Of a stretch of DNA of 64,000 bases, positions 9,646 to 18,236 are shown in pieces. The translations under genes were made by a program, and so were the position numbers. Position 1 is the first letter of the stretch. Each line of letters opens with the position of its first letter. A model generated the notes under the pieces. That model saw nothing but the letters and a program-made list of their open reading frames with translations, was not told the DNA's origin and did not search any database. The stretch spans positions 4,340,001-4,404,000 of the forward strand of contig OX442315.1 of NCBI GenBank assembly GCA_949358305.1, written 5' to 3'. The stretch comes from Strigamia acuminata. Lineage: Eukaryota; Arthropoda; Chilopoda; Geophilomorpha; Linotaeniidae.

Positions 9646-12600
9646 ATGGCAGATAATACCCGAGTAACAGATTCCGACTCCGACGCAAACAAGAGAGCCG
9701 GCAGTCGTAAAGGCGCCGACTATCACTTGCGATCTGGAGGTCCCTTACCCAAAGCCTCAGCGCACGAAGCGAGGCAAAAACGGCGTAAGCCTAAACCCGA
9801 TCGTAGAAGCGCATCCGAGGCATCGCACCCGTCTCGCACCGAGACGAGGCAGCGATTGGACGAGACAGAGCGGGGTGAAGAGCAATCTCACTCCAAACTG
9901 CCGCGTTCTAACCGTGACGGCGAGACGAGCGGAAACGAGGTTTTATCCCGTAACCAATCGCCTCGTCTAACGCACGACACCGAGGTGGGCAGTCCGAAAG
10001 CAGCGTCTCCGATACAAAAGACGGCCTCAAATACGACCGCTAATTCGGCACTAAACACGCCAATTACGCAAAGCCGCCCAGCTTCGGTCAGGTCCGAAGG
10101 ACACAAGTCCAACTCATCCTCTGTCAAGCGTGTTTCGAGCCAGCCTTACAGCGTCTCGGGCACCTTGATTGATGCGATGCAATTGGCACAGGCGGAAGGA
10201 GTGAGATACACCCTTCCGACGGGGAAAATTACCGTGTACGAAACGTTACAGATCGTACGTGCAGCTTTAAAAGCGCACAGTGTATCCCCACAAATCACCA
10301 TTGTTGAAGGTGCACACGCTCAACAATTGGTTGATTCCGCTCAATTTGAAGCGGATGCAGAGAACGAGGCTCGTCAAGCCATTCGCGAGAGACGGAGGAA
10401 GCTGGCGGAAAGAGAAGCGCAAGCTCTCGAGTACGGCAGAACCCAGCCCAATCCGACTACTCCCGAGGAGGTAGAAATAGTTGACCAAGCCCTGAGAGCA
10501 CATCGATATGCTTTCCACTCGCAACAAGAAGCAGAGCGAGCATTTATGGCCAGATTGCGACGAGATGACCCGAAATCCGTCCGCAAACCAGAGGTCAGTT
10601 CATCCGAGCTGTCCGACGAGAGCCTAGAGGGAGACCCAAAGCGCACGCCGAAGGCCAAACCCAAACCCCAGCCGGAGAGAGCAACACCAGCTACTCCGCG
10701 CAAGAGAGATGCGTCGGCCAGAGAACAACAAACTCGGCCCCGCATGCAAGCTCTCGATTCAGCCACAAATAATGCGATAACGCGATTAATCAACGCTAAT
10801 AATGCTAGGCGAAATGAAGAGCAAGCTCTCACAAGCCAACAGCATGATAATCCACAAGGGACTGAGTGGCAACAACCAGTGCCCATCCTTAAAGACGACG
10901 AGTCGTCAAGGAGACAATCGCATGATCGCACCTCTTCGCGAGAAGAAGGCAAACGCGATGAAAGACCGAAATATTTTCACTACGGAAATAGTGATTCGTC
11001 GTCAGATGGACTGGAGTCAAATGCACCCAGTCATCACGATTCGGAGAGAGGTTCCGGAGAAAGACGAAGGGAAAGAGAACGCGATGAACGCAGAGAAAGG
11101 GAACGTGACGACCGTCGTAGGGGCCGGAAAGAGTCAAACTCTTCACGGCGCAACCCGCCACGCCGCTCACCGTCTCCCGACCCCAGCTCCGACCCCTCAT
11201 CCAACGACGACAGACGAAAGGAAAAATCAAGTAATCGCCGGAAGAGATCCAACTCTCCGCGCGATAGAGAGAAACGACGTCGATCGGAAAATAGCGACCA
11301 CCGACGGGAGGAGTTTCAGGACCTTCCCCGACAAAGCGCGTTTACCGATTCGACGGGTCGGCAGTATACGATGGGAGAGCTTGGAAGAGCCCTACTCGGC
11401 TCGTTAAAAGCCGAGGGAATTGATCTGAGCAAACGAAACGATCGTAATCGTAGCACTGGTGACCGCGTAAAGAAAAAATACGCTGTCTCCCGACGTGACA
11501 CCATGAGTGTTACCGGGAATATTAGGTGGCAATTTTATATTCAGAACCGTTTCGACGGGTCATGGAAAGCGGGAGATCGCTTCCTTGACGAAGTAATTCG
11601 AATTAAGACTGCCACTAAAGCCACCGTAGGAGACATGCTCACCCACGGTATTGTCGAGCTAATGACAGGCTCGGCACGTGAGTGGTACCAAGGATTGAAA
11701 GGCGTCAATTGGGACGACTTTTTAATGAGATTCGACCTGCGCTACGGCGAGACACCCGAAGAGGTGAGCCGAAAGATGCGAGGTCTTCGCCAGATGCCTG
11801 GTGAAACCATAATGGATTACGACATTCGCGCCAGATTGTTGTTCGAAAAGGCCCCGATGGAATTTCACGCCACGGGATTCAACCTTTTCTTTCTCGGCGG
11901 TTTGTCGGAATACTCGCAAAGGGTGCTACTTGAAGAAAGGGCACCGACAGGAGGCAGCTACGAGGAGATGAGCGCCTTCCTGTTTGAGAACACGATAGAT
12001 ATCGAGAAAAGATATTATTCCGCTTTACCAGAAGCGGAGAAAGCAGCAACCGCTAAACGTCTCAAGTTGAGTGCGGAAAGATATGGGGCGACAGATAAAA
12101 TTATGCGCCCTACTGAATATCTTAGCGGTATAATGGAGCTGGCAGAAGCTAGCGTTGGTTTACAAATAAAAAATAAACTGACATCCACGCTGCCTTCCAA
12201 CCCTTTGGCCGCCCCTAAAAAGGCACCGACAGCGTCAGCCATGCAAGCGACACTGGAGGAGGTCAAGGAGGGGGAGGAAGCCGGACAAGATGCCGGAAAA
12301 TCAGACAAAAAAGAAGAAAAAGACGATTATTCGACGGACGAAGAAATACGAAGCTATCGCGATACCTTATCAACGGGTTGCGATGAGGAAGGACCGCTAG
12401 TACATCTCATCCATCGAGATAGAGCGGTAGAAGAATTTCGCGCCAGGTTAAAACCAAATGCCGGCCGAATTCCGAAGTATTTTCGAAAAAATTACACGCC
12501 ACCGTCGAAAGCAGACCCTGAAAAGAAAAAATCGACTGAAGCCCCAAGAGACAAATCAAATATTCGTTGTTTCAAGTGTAACCAACCGGGTCACTATTCC

Positions 12601-12729
12601 AATGAGTGCCCAAGAACAGCGAAAGAAGACGCTAAATTTGACGCAATAATGAAGCAGATGGCAGAGATTAAACTCGCCATGGCAAAAAACGAGTCAAAAA
12701 ACGAGTCAGCGCAGGCGGCGAAGAAATAA
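9646..12729 (+). CDS. gag: Gag of the Gypsy element (large, SR-rich)
   Basis: Structural protein of about 1,027 residues from the ATG at 9646 (AAGAAATGG context); an in-frame ATG at 9619 would add nine. The first third is charged and low in complexity. A long Arg/Ser/Glu-rich stretch (about residues 440-590 counted from 9619) resembles SR/RD domains. The conserved retrotransposon Gag core lies around residues 635-780 (WQFYIQNRFDG, REWYQGLKGVNWDDF, FNLFFLGGL). A CCHC zinc knuckle, CFKCNQPGHYSNEC, is at 984-997. It is large for Gypsy elements, mainly because of the N-terminal extension. The C-terminus overlaps the -1 pol frame. Confidence 0.9.
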   Translation: MADNTRVTDSDSDANKRAGSRKGADYHLRSGGPLPKASAHEARQKRRKPKPDRRSASEASHPSRTETRQRLDETERGEEQSHSKLPRSNRDGETSGNEVLSRNQSPRLTHDTEVGSPKAASPIQKTASNTTANSALNTPITQSRPASVRSEGHKSNSSSVKRVSSQPYSVSGTLIDAMQLAQAEGVRYTLPTGKITVYETLQIVRAALKAHSVSPQITIVEGAHAQQLVDSAQFEADAENEARQAIRERRRKLAEREAQALEYGRTQPNPTTPEEVEIVDQALRAHRYAFHSQQEAERAFMARLRRDDPKSVRKPEVSSSELSDESLEGDPKRTPKAKPKPQPERATPATPRKRDASAREQQTRPRMQALDSATNNAITRLINANNARRNEEQALTSQQHDNPQGTEWQQPVPILKDDESSRRQSHDRTSSREEGKRDERPKYFHYGNSDSSSDGLESNAPSHHDSERGSGERRRERERDERRERERDDRRRGRKESNSSRRNPPRRSPSPDPSSDPSSNDDRRKEKSSNRRKRSNSPRDREKRRRSENSDHRREEFQDLPRQSAFTDSTGRQYTMGELGRALLGSLKAEGIDLSKRNDRNRSTGDRVKKKYAVSRRDTMSVTGNIRWQFYIQNRFDGSWKAGDRFLDEVIRIKTATKATVGDMLTHGIVELMTGSAREWYQGLKGVNWDDFLMRFDLRYGETPEEVSRKMRGLRQMPGETIMDYDIRARLLFEKAPMEFHATGFNLFFLGGLSEYSQRVLLEERAPTGGSYEEMSAFLFENTIDIEKRYYSALPEAEKAATAKRLKLSAERYGATDKIMRPTEYLSGIMELAEASVGLQIKNKLTSTLPSNPLAAPKKAPTASAMQATLEEVKEGEEAGQDAGKSDKKEEKDDYSTDEEIRSYRDTLSTGCDEEGPLVHLIHRDRAVEEFRARLKPNAGRIPKYFRKNYTPPSKADPEKKKSTEAPRDKSNIRCFKCNQPGHYSNECPRTAKEDAKFDAIMKQMAEIKLAMAKNESKNESAQAAKK

Positions 12730-12747
12730 CTTCTCGACCGTCTGCGC
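12684..12747 (+). promoter_or_regulatory. -1 ribosomal frameshift signal with two slippery heptamers
   Basis: In the gag frame, A AAA AAC occurs at 12684-12690 and again at 12696-12702. The pol frame is -1 relative to gag and is open across both sites. Six bases after the second heptamer, 12709-12718 (GCGCAGGCGG) can pair with 12738-12747 (CCGTCTGCGC) with one G-U pair. An inner stem (CGAAGAA with TTCTCG, one bulge) closes a five-base loop. The gag stop (12727-12729) lies inside this structure. Heptamer, spacer and stem match the usual -1 frameshift design. Confidence 0.85.
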
Positions 12748-12752
12748 CATTC

Positions 12753-15700
12753 ATGAAGAAAAAGGGGTTTAACAAAGGGTTCGATAAGCCGCCACCAGTC
12801 AAAGAAATGGGTAGTGACATAGCTAACGCCCAAATTCAAGACAGGGCCAACAACGCTTTGCAGGTAATTACCGCAAACGCTGAGGCTGAGGCGGAAGAAC
12901 CGAACCTACTGCTTGAAGAATTACCTCAAGTAGTCGAAGACACAGAAGAATTTCGTGTTTTCATGTGCAACGTGGCGGTCGAATACACCAACCGCCTATG
13001 TATGTTGCCCATGACAATAGAACGTGAAAAAATTATGGGACTACTAGACTCGGGAGCAGATCGCTCGTTCGTTTCCGAAGACATAGTAGCATCATTGGGT
13101 CTCACCGATAAGATAAAAGGCGTTAATAAAAATATACGTCTAAAAACCGCCAACGGAATGGCGCGTCCAAAAGGAGTTATATTATTGACCATGGAGTGGC
13201 TCGGAGGAGTAGAACAGCACCCTTTCCTGGTCCTGCCCACATGCGACAGAATTTTTCTGTTGGGCTTAGACCTCATGGCGTCAATGGAAATACAACCCAA
13301 TCCAATAACGAAATCTTGGAATTATATCAGAAATGATAAGGAAAGACCCGCAATTGTCGTGCCACCAGCTCTTGTAAAAGAAGCGGCCGACAAGACACAG
13401 TGGGAGAAAGGCCTAAAGAAATTCGTTCAAGATTACGATTTTAAAGCATTCGTAACAGAATTGCAACGGGACAATGTAGTGGAAACGCTTGTCGCCGACG
13501 CCGCTTTAGAATTAAACGAAGCGGCAGCCCTACGAAGGGTCCTACTTAAATATGAGGGGATCCTGTCGAAAAAACCGGGCCGAACGAATAGGGCTATTCA
13601 CGAAATTAAATTGACGGATAATAAACCTATACGAGTTGCGTATAAGGGAATGAACCCGCAAAAACGTGAAATAGTGCAAAAAATGTGCCAAGAAATGCTA
13701 GACAGTGGCATTGTCTCCGAGGCCCAGGGAGAATACGCGACGCGAGTTGTGCTCGTGATGCGCCCGGGCTCGGACCCACGCCTATGCATTGATTACCGCC
13801 CATTAAACGCGGTGACAGAAATAGATCCCATACAGATGCCGTCTATCGAATCCATTTTGAGAGAGCTTAGCCCCTTTTCTTGGGTTACGACGATGGATCT
13901 GTCGAAGGGATACTGGCAAGTTGAGATGAGGCCAGAGGATAAGTTAAAAACAGCATTTTACTCGCCAATTGGACGGTTGATGTTCAACGTCATGCCATTT
14001 GGTTTAGTGAATGCTCCCAGTACCTTTCAGAGACTAATCGAAAGCGTATTGGGTGATATCCTGCATCAGTTTGTGTGGGCATACCTAGATGACATAGTTA
14101 TTGCCTCTAAAACATTCGAAGAGCACATTGAGCACATCGACCAAGTGCTCACCCGGCTGGCAAAAGCTGGGTTACACGTGCATCCGGGCAAAAGCAAGTT
14201 CTGTCGAAAGGAGCTTGCCTTCCTGGGTTATCGCATTGGAGTCAATGGTTTAGCTATTGGCCCCGAAAAAATCGATGCGATTAATCGTTTCCCACCACCC
14301 GAGGACGTTAAAGGTGTCCAACGGTTTATGGGAATGATAAACTTCTTCGGCAGGTTGCTACCGGGTCTAGCTGAAGTGGCAGCCCCAGTTACCGACCTCC
14401 TGAAGAATGAAAACGAATTTGTATGGTCAAATGAGTGCAACATCGCATTTAATGCAATAAAGAGGATGCTGACGGAAGTCGGCGTAATGCCTCTACCCGA
14501 CTTAAACCGGCCGTTCATATTACACACGGACGCCAGCAGAGTTGGGTTAGGAGCGGCGTTGCTCCAAACACACGTGCGCGACGGAGTCGAACAAGACCTG
14601 CCGTGCATGTTTATAAGTCGCAAACTCCAAGGCGCTGAAAAGAATTACAATGCCACCGAGTTGGAGTGTTTGGCCGTTGTGTGGGCCATAAGGAAATTCA
14701 GAGATTATCTCGAATATACCAAATTTGTGGTCCACACAGATCATCAAGCGTTACAATGGCTGATGAAATTAAAAGAGCCAGCCGGTCGACTAGCCAGATG
14801 GCAGTTAGAACTGATGGCATGCGACTTGACCATTCAATACAAGCCCGGCAAATATAACGTCGTGGCTGACGCTCTGTCACGGGCACCAGTGTCAGATCCA
14901 ATCGACGCTGACGATGATGGCGAGGATGACTCCCGCATCATTTATTGCCCTACGAGTTGTCACCGTTGGGATTTAAGGAAGATGAATGAAATTCCCACCG
15001 CGTCTCCGGCAGATGTAAAATTCTGTGGATTTTGGACGCGGTTATACCAACCAGCTGCTGACAATTACCCAAATGCAAGGAAGGAATTTAAGCTAGAGCG
15101 GAGAATAAATGACCCGCTTCTAAGCGCCTTCCACGCTCATGTCGGCGAGCAGATGCAAAGCAGTCCCCCGACAAGGGAGGAAATAATTGTGCAACAAAAA
15201 TTAGACAAGAAATGTCAGGACAGAGCTAGATTCGTACTGACAGGAAAATATCCGCCCAATCTAACCAGAAGGCAGAAGCGTCGTTATGCACACGAATCCA
15301 TAGATTACCTATTGGATGACGGCCTTTTAGTGAAACATCACCCAAATCACCAAGATGACTTGAGTGAATCGGACACCGCAGTAAAGGTAGTAATACCTGC
15401 TTCCTTAATCGGTCGCGTGCTGTGGTTGTTACACGGGCACCCGCTTGCGAGCCATGCGGGAGTAAGCAGAACACTCTATCGTGCTACACAGCTTTTTCAC
15501 TGGACAGGGATGAAAAAAGATATTGCTCTTTTTGTCCACCAATGTCAGCGATGTCAAGCGTGCAAGCCGAGGAGTAAATCACCATTCGAAACTATTTTCT
15601 TAGGGCCTTACGCGCCTTTTGATTGTTTAAGTGTCGATGTGATGGGCCCAAAACCCGTTACGGGAAATAAAAATGCGTACATTATCGTTATAATGGACGT

Positions 15701-16823
15701 GGCAACTCGTTGGCCCGAGTTGTACGCCGTCGCTAGACCTTCAGCAGAGAAAATCGTTGAATGTATCTACGACGTGGCGTTACGTTACGGATTTCCACGT
15801 AAAATTATATCCGATAACGGACCCCAATTTATCTCGAAAATTTGGGGTAAGTTTTGTGAGAAATTCGGGATTGTGGCGTCACATACTTCGACCTACAATC
15901 CCAGAACAAATCCCGTTGAGCGACTCAACAGGGACATTAAATATGCACTAAGCATATTCACTGACATCCACAATAGGTGGGATGAATACTTGAGGGAGAT
16001 CGCGTTCAGCATACGAACAACAGTCTCGAGGACGAGAGATTTTTCTCCGGCCTACCTCAACTTCGCCCGAGAGCTACGAGTGCCTTGGGACCCACGAGTG
16101 GCAGAGTCGGTAAATGTGGTGGACCCAGAGAAACCACATGAGTATGTATATAAATTGGAGCAAACAATTTCGAGCACATACAAACATATGATGGCGCACA
16201 TTTTTAACATGCGCGACCGCATTTTACAAGATAAAAGCGGTGGAAAATTTGTGAATTTCGAGAACAATGATTTAGTGTGGAAGGACACACACATCCTCTC
16301 AAATGCAGCGAGAGGAATCACCGCCAGCTTGGCCGACAAGAGAGATGGTCCGTATGTGATCATCGGCAAGCATGGCGGTAACGCGTATAAATTACGCAAG
16401 CTCGAGGACAACACCGAGCATAAGTCGATACAAGTACGAGAGTTAACTCCGTACATTCCGGAATTCCCGCAAGAAATGTGGGCCAAAGGCCAAGTCAAGT
16501 CTAAAACTGACGGCCAAATCGTCGATATGTTCGCTGGCGAGTCGGAAAAAGCACCGCCAAATGACAACGAGGAGTATTTCGACGCCCCTTCACCTCCGGT
16601 AAACGAGATAGTTGAATCCGTTCCGGATCCAATTTTGGTCGGGGGGGAAACAGGAGAAACTCCTGAAACAAACACAAAAAACACGGATAAAAAAGAAAAC
16701 AATAATGAGGAGGTACAGACACAAAAAACAACAAAAAATATCGTACCTGCCTCGATCCGTAACCTGCGACCAAAAAGAGATAATCCGTTCATAAAAGGCG
16801 GAAAGGTCGTAGGAAAGAAGTAA
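12753..16823 (+). CDS. pol: Pol polyprotein of the Gypsy element (PR-RT-RNase H-IN)
   Basis: The frame holds 1,356 codons from the first ATG and is open further upstream, across the gag stop, so translation is probably by -1 frameshift. Domains in order: aspartic protease (LLDSGADRSFV, D99); reverse transcriptase with CIDYRPLNAVT, MPFGLVNAPSTFQ and YLDDIV (D446, D447); RNase H (HTDASRVGLGAAL, ATELECLAVVWA); integrase HHCC region (HGHPLASHAGVS, CQRCQACK); and core D962 (SVDVMG), D1021 (SDNGPQF), E1056 (NPVERLNRD). The C-terminus is a variable hydrophilic tail. The RT-before-IN order defines Ty3/Gypsy. All catalytic residues I looked for are present. A long antisense frame (16052-16888) is a shadow. 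Confidence 0.95.
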   Translation: MKKKGFNKGFDKPPPVKEMGSDIANAQIQDRANNALQVITANAEAEAEEPNLLLEELPQVVEDTEEFRVFMCNVAVEYTNRLCMLPMTIEREKIMGLLDSGADRSFVSEDIVASLGLTDKIKGVNKNIRLKTANGMARPKGVILLTMEWLGGVEQHPFLVLPTCDRIFLLGLDLMASMEIQPNPITKSWNYIRNDKERPAIVVPPALVKEAADKTQWEKGLKKFVQDYDFKAFVTELQRDNVVETLVADAALELNEAAALRRVLLKYEGILSKKPGRTNRAIHEIKLTDNKPIRVAYKGMNPQKREIVQKMCQEMLDSGIVSEAQGEYATRVVLVMRPGSDPRLCIDYRPLNAVTEIDPIQMPSIESILRELSPFSWVTTMDLSKGYWQVEMRPEDKLKTAFYSPIGRLMFNVMPFGLVNAPSTFQRLIESVLGDILHQFVWAYLDDIVIASKTFEEHIEHIDQVLTRLAKAGLHVHPGKSKFCRKELAFLGYRIGVNGLAIGPEKIDAINRFPPPEDVKGVQRFMGMINFFGRLLPGLAEVAAPVTDLLKNENEFVWSNECNIAFNAIKRMLTEVGVMPLPDLNRPFILHTDASRVGLGAALLQTHVRDGVEQDLPCMFISRKLQGAEKNYNATELECLAVVWAIRKFRDYLEYTKFVVHTDHQALQWLMKLKEPAGRLARWQLELMACDLTIQYKPGKYNVVADALSRAPVSDPIDADDDGEDDSRIIYCPTSCHRWDLRKMNEIPTASPADVKFCGFWTRLYQPAADNYPNARKEFKLERRINDPLLSAFHAHVGEQMQSSPPTREEIIVQQKLDKKCQDRARFVLTGKYPPNLTRRQKRRYAHESIDYLLDDGLLVKHHPNHQDDLSESDTAVKVVIPASLIGRVLWLLHGHPLASHAGVSRTLYRATQLFHWTGMKKDIALFVHQCQRCQACKPRSKSPFETIFLGPYAPFDCLSVDVMGPKPVTGNKNAYIIVIMDVATRWPELYAVARPSAEKIVECIYDVALRYGFPRKIISDNGPQFISKIWGKFCEKFGIVASHTSTYNPRTNPVERLNRDIKYALSIFTDIHNRWDEYLREIAFSIRTTVSRTRDFSPAYLNFARELRVPWDPRVAESVNVVDPEKPHEYVYKLEQTISSTYKHMMAHIFNMRDRILQDKSGGKFVNFENNDLVWKDTHILSNAARGITASLADKRDGPYVIIGKHGGNAYKLRKLEDNTEHKSIQVRELTPYIPEFPQEMWAKGQVKSKTDGQIVDMFAGESEKAPPNDNEEYFDAPSPPVNEIVESVPDPILVGGETGETPETNTKNTDKKENNNEEVQTQKTTKNIVPASIRNLRPKRDNPFIKGGKVVGKK

Positions 16824-16965
16824 AATAAATTACGAGTCGATGGCGGCACTAAAAATAAATGTAATCGACCGATAGTGCAAGCCATCACGTCGCAGAAAAT
16901 TTCGCTAAGTCCAACAAAGCGGATATCGGTCGAATTCGCGTCACGAGATGGCGTGGAAACGCGGG

Positions 16966-17079
16966 ACCCGTAGCAAAATTATCGGCACGGGTCGGATACC
17001 GCGTGCAAAAGACCCCGTAGCAGCAATCGCGCACGGGAGTGAGAACAAAGGAGACCCGTAGCGTAACATGCGCACGGGT
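16966..17079 (+). repeat. three diverged hairpin repeats downstream of pol
   Basis: Three units, each CCCGTAGC followed after about 10-13 bases by GCACGGG: 16966-16992, 17011-17037 and 17054-17079. CCCGT and ACGGG can pair, so each unit is a small stem-loop. Spacing is about 44 bp. Confidence 0.65.
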
Positions 17080-17112
17080 AGGTGCGCACTAGTCTCAAAC
17101 ACCCGGGTTCTG

Positions 17113-17160
17113 GAGTATATTACCCAGAATCCATCGCGATTACCTCGTGTTCACACAGAC
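17113..17160 (+). promoter_or_regulatory. possible internal promoter for ORF3
   Basis: GAGTATATTACC near 17112 is TATA-like. About 30 bases downstream, near 17147, CGTGTTCACACAG could hold a start site. The next ATG is at 17300, in a good context (GCCATGG). This is inference from position only; an LTR-initiated spliced RNA would explain the same arrangement. Confidence 0.3.
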
Positions 17161-17299
17161 TTCCGCTTTTCACAGCTGATCGCTGCATTCGTGCGTGATC
17201 CTCGTTTTTAACGTTTTACCGAGTTTTTCACCGAGTTTTTGAGATAGTTTTATCATCCTTTTTAAATCGTGATTGAGATTTTTGTGCGCGCTCCTCGCC

Positions 17300-17389
17300 A
17301 TGGACGAGGAAGAGAACGACGTGCTGGCCATCGAGCACGAGGACGAGGAAAACTGGGACCGCGATGTAAACCAAGTCCAGCCCGATCAG
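17300..17389 (+). CDS. putative short acidic first exon of ORF3
   Basis: ATG at 17300 in a strong context opens a 37-codon acidic frame (MDEEENDVLAIEHEDEEN and on) ending at 17413. At codon 30 it reads CAG followed by GTAGAAGT, a plausible splice donor. Joining there to the acceptor at 18236 continues in phase 0 into ORF3, with an intron of 847 bases. This would give ORF3 an acidic 30-residue N-terminus. Alternatively it is a stand-alone micro-ORF or chance. Confidence 0.45.
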
Positions 17390-18236
17390 GTAGAAGTCGG
17401 CATCGGCACATGAGAACTAGTTCCGTGCTGCTGAAGAAGAAATTTTGTTGACTAATACCTGACATGAGTGCTTTGCACTCGAAATAGCGTATAATTAATT
17501 ATTAACCGCGATCGCTCACACGATCGTATTTTTTTTCCTTGTTAATTTGTTTTCGAGGTGCGAGCGCAGACTTCACGTCGCCTCGCGTCTCGAAAATTCC
17601 TCATGACTTGAGTCACGAGCGAGACAATGGGCTCGAGCCATAGATAATTTTATGACAAGGGGAGAATATTCTGTAAAAGAATATTTTTTCTCCACAAGTA
17701 ATTTGACGCATCAAATTGATGCAACTTAACATTCGTACGATGAATTTTTCGGTGTGTTGGATAAATTTAATTTGACTTTAACTTTTTTAAAAATTAGACA
17801 AAGTCCGACTTCGGAATAATTCTTTATTAGGTTTATTTATTTAATAACATTTCGACAAGCACATTTATTGTGCGATTTTAGTAATAATTTACACCCGACG
17901 AATTCTTTTTACGAATGACTGATAATTATTAATTTAATTATTAGTAATGTTCTAATTAATGTTAGAATTAATTTGAAGTAAAATCTGATGATAAGAATCC
18001 AGATTAAAGGCTCGATTCCGTCTCGCTGTGCGTTTTGGACATGAGACAGATTTTTCACGTGATGACTTCTCTTTTTCTATCCGACGAGGGACAATTCGTC
18101 CTACGTTTGCACCGATAGACAGGAATCGGTCTCGACGGACGGCTGCACGTACTGGCAACGTCCCTCGAAACCAACCATTTATCTACGTATTTAAATATTA
18201 ACTTTTTATTAATTGTTTATTTCTCCATCCTTCCAG

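Larger units (their letters stand above)
16824..18236 (+). other. 1.4 kb gap between pol and ORF3
   Basis: No long ORF. It contains three hairpin-like repeats (16966-17079), a possible internal promoter, a short acidic ORF at 17300 and AT-rich sequence ending in a strong 3' splice-site pattern right before ORF3. Such gaps are unusual in simple Gypsy elements and suggest that ORF3 is expressed separately. Confidence 0.7.

Noticed and set aside
16052-16888. 278-codon minus-strand frame opposite the end of pol
   Set aside because: It is antisense to a well-supported integrase and C-terminal tail, with no recognisable domain.
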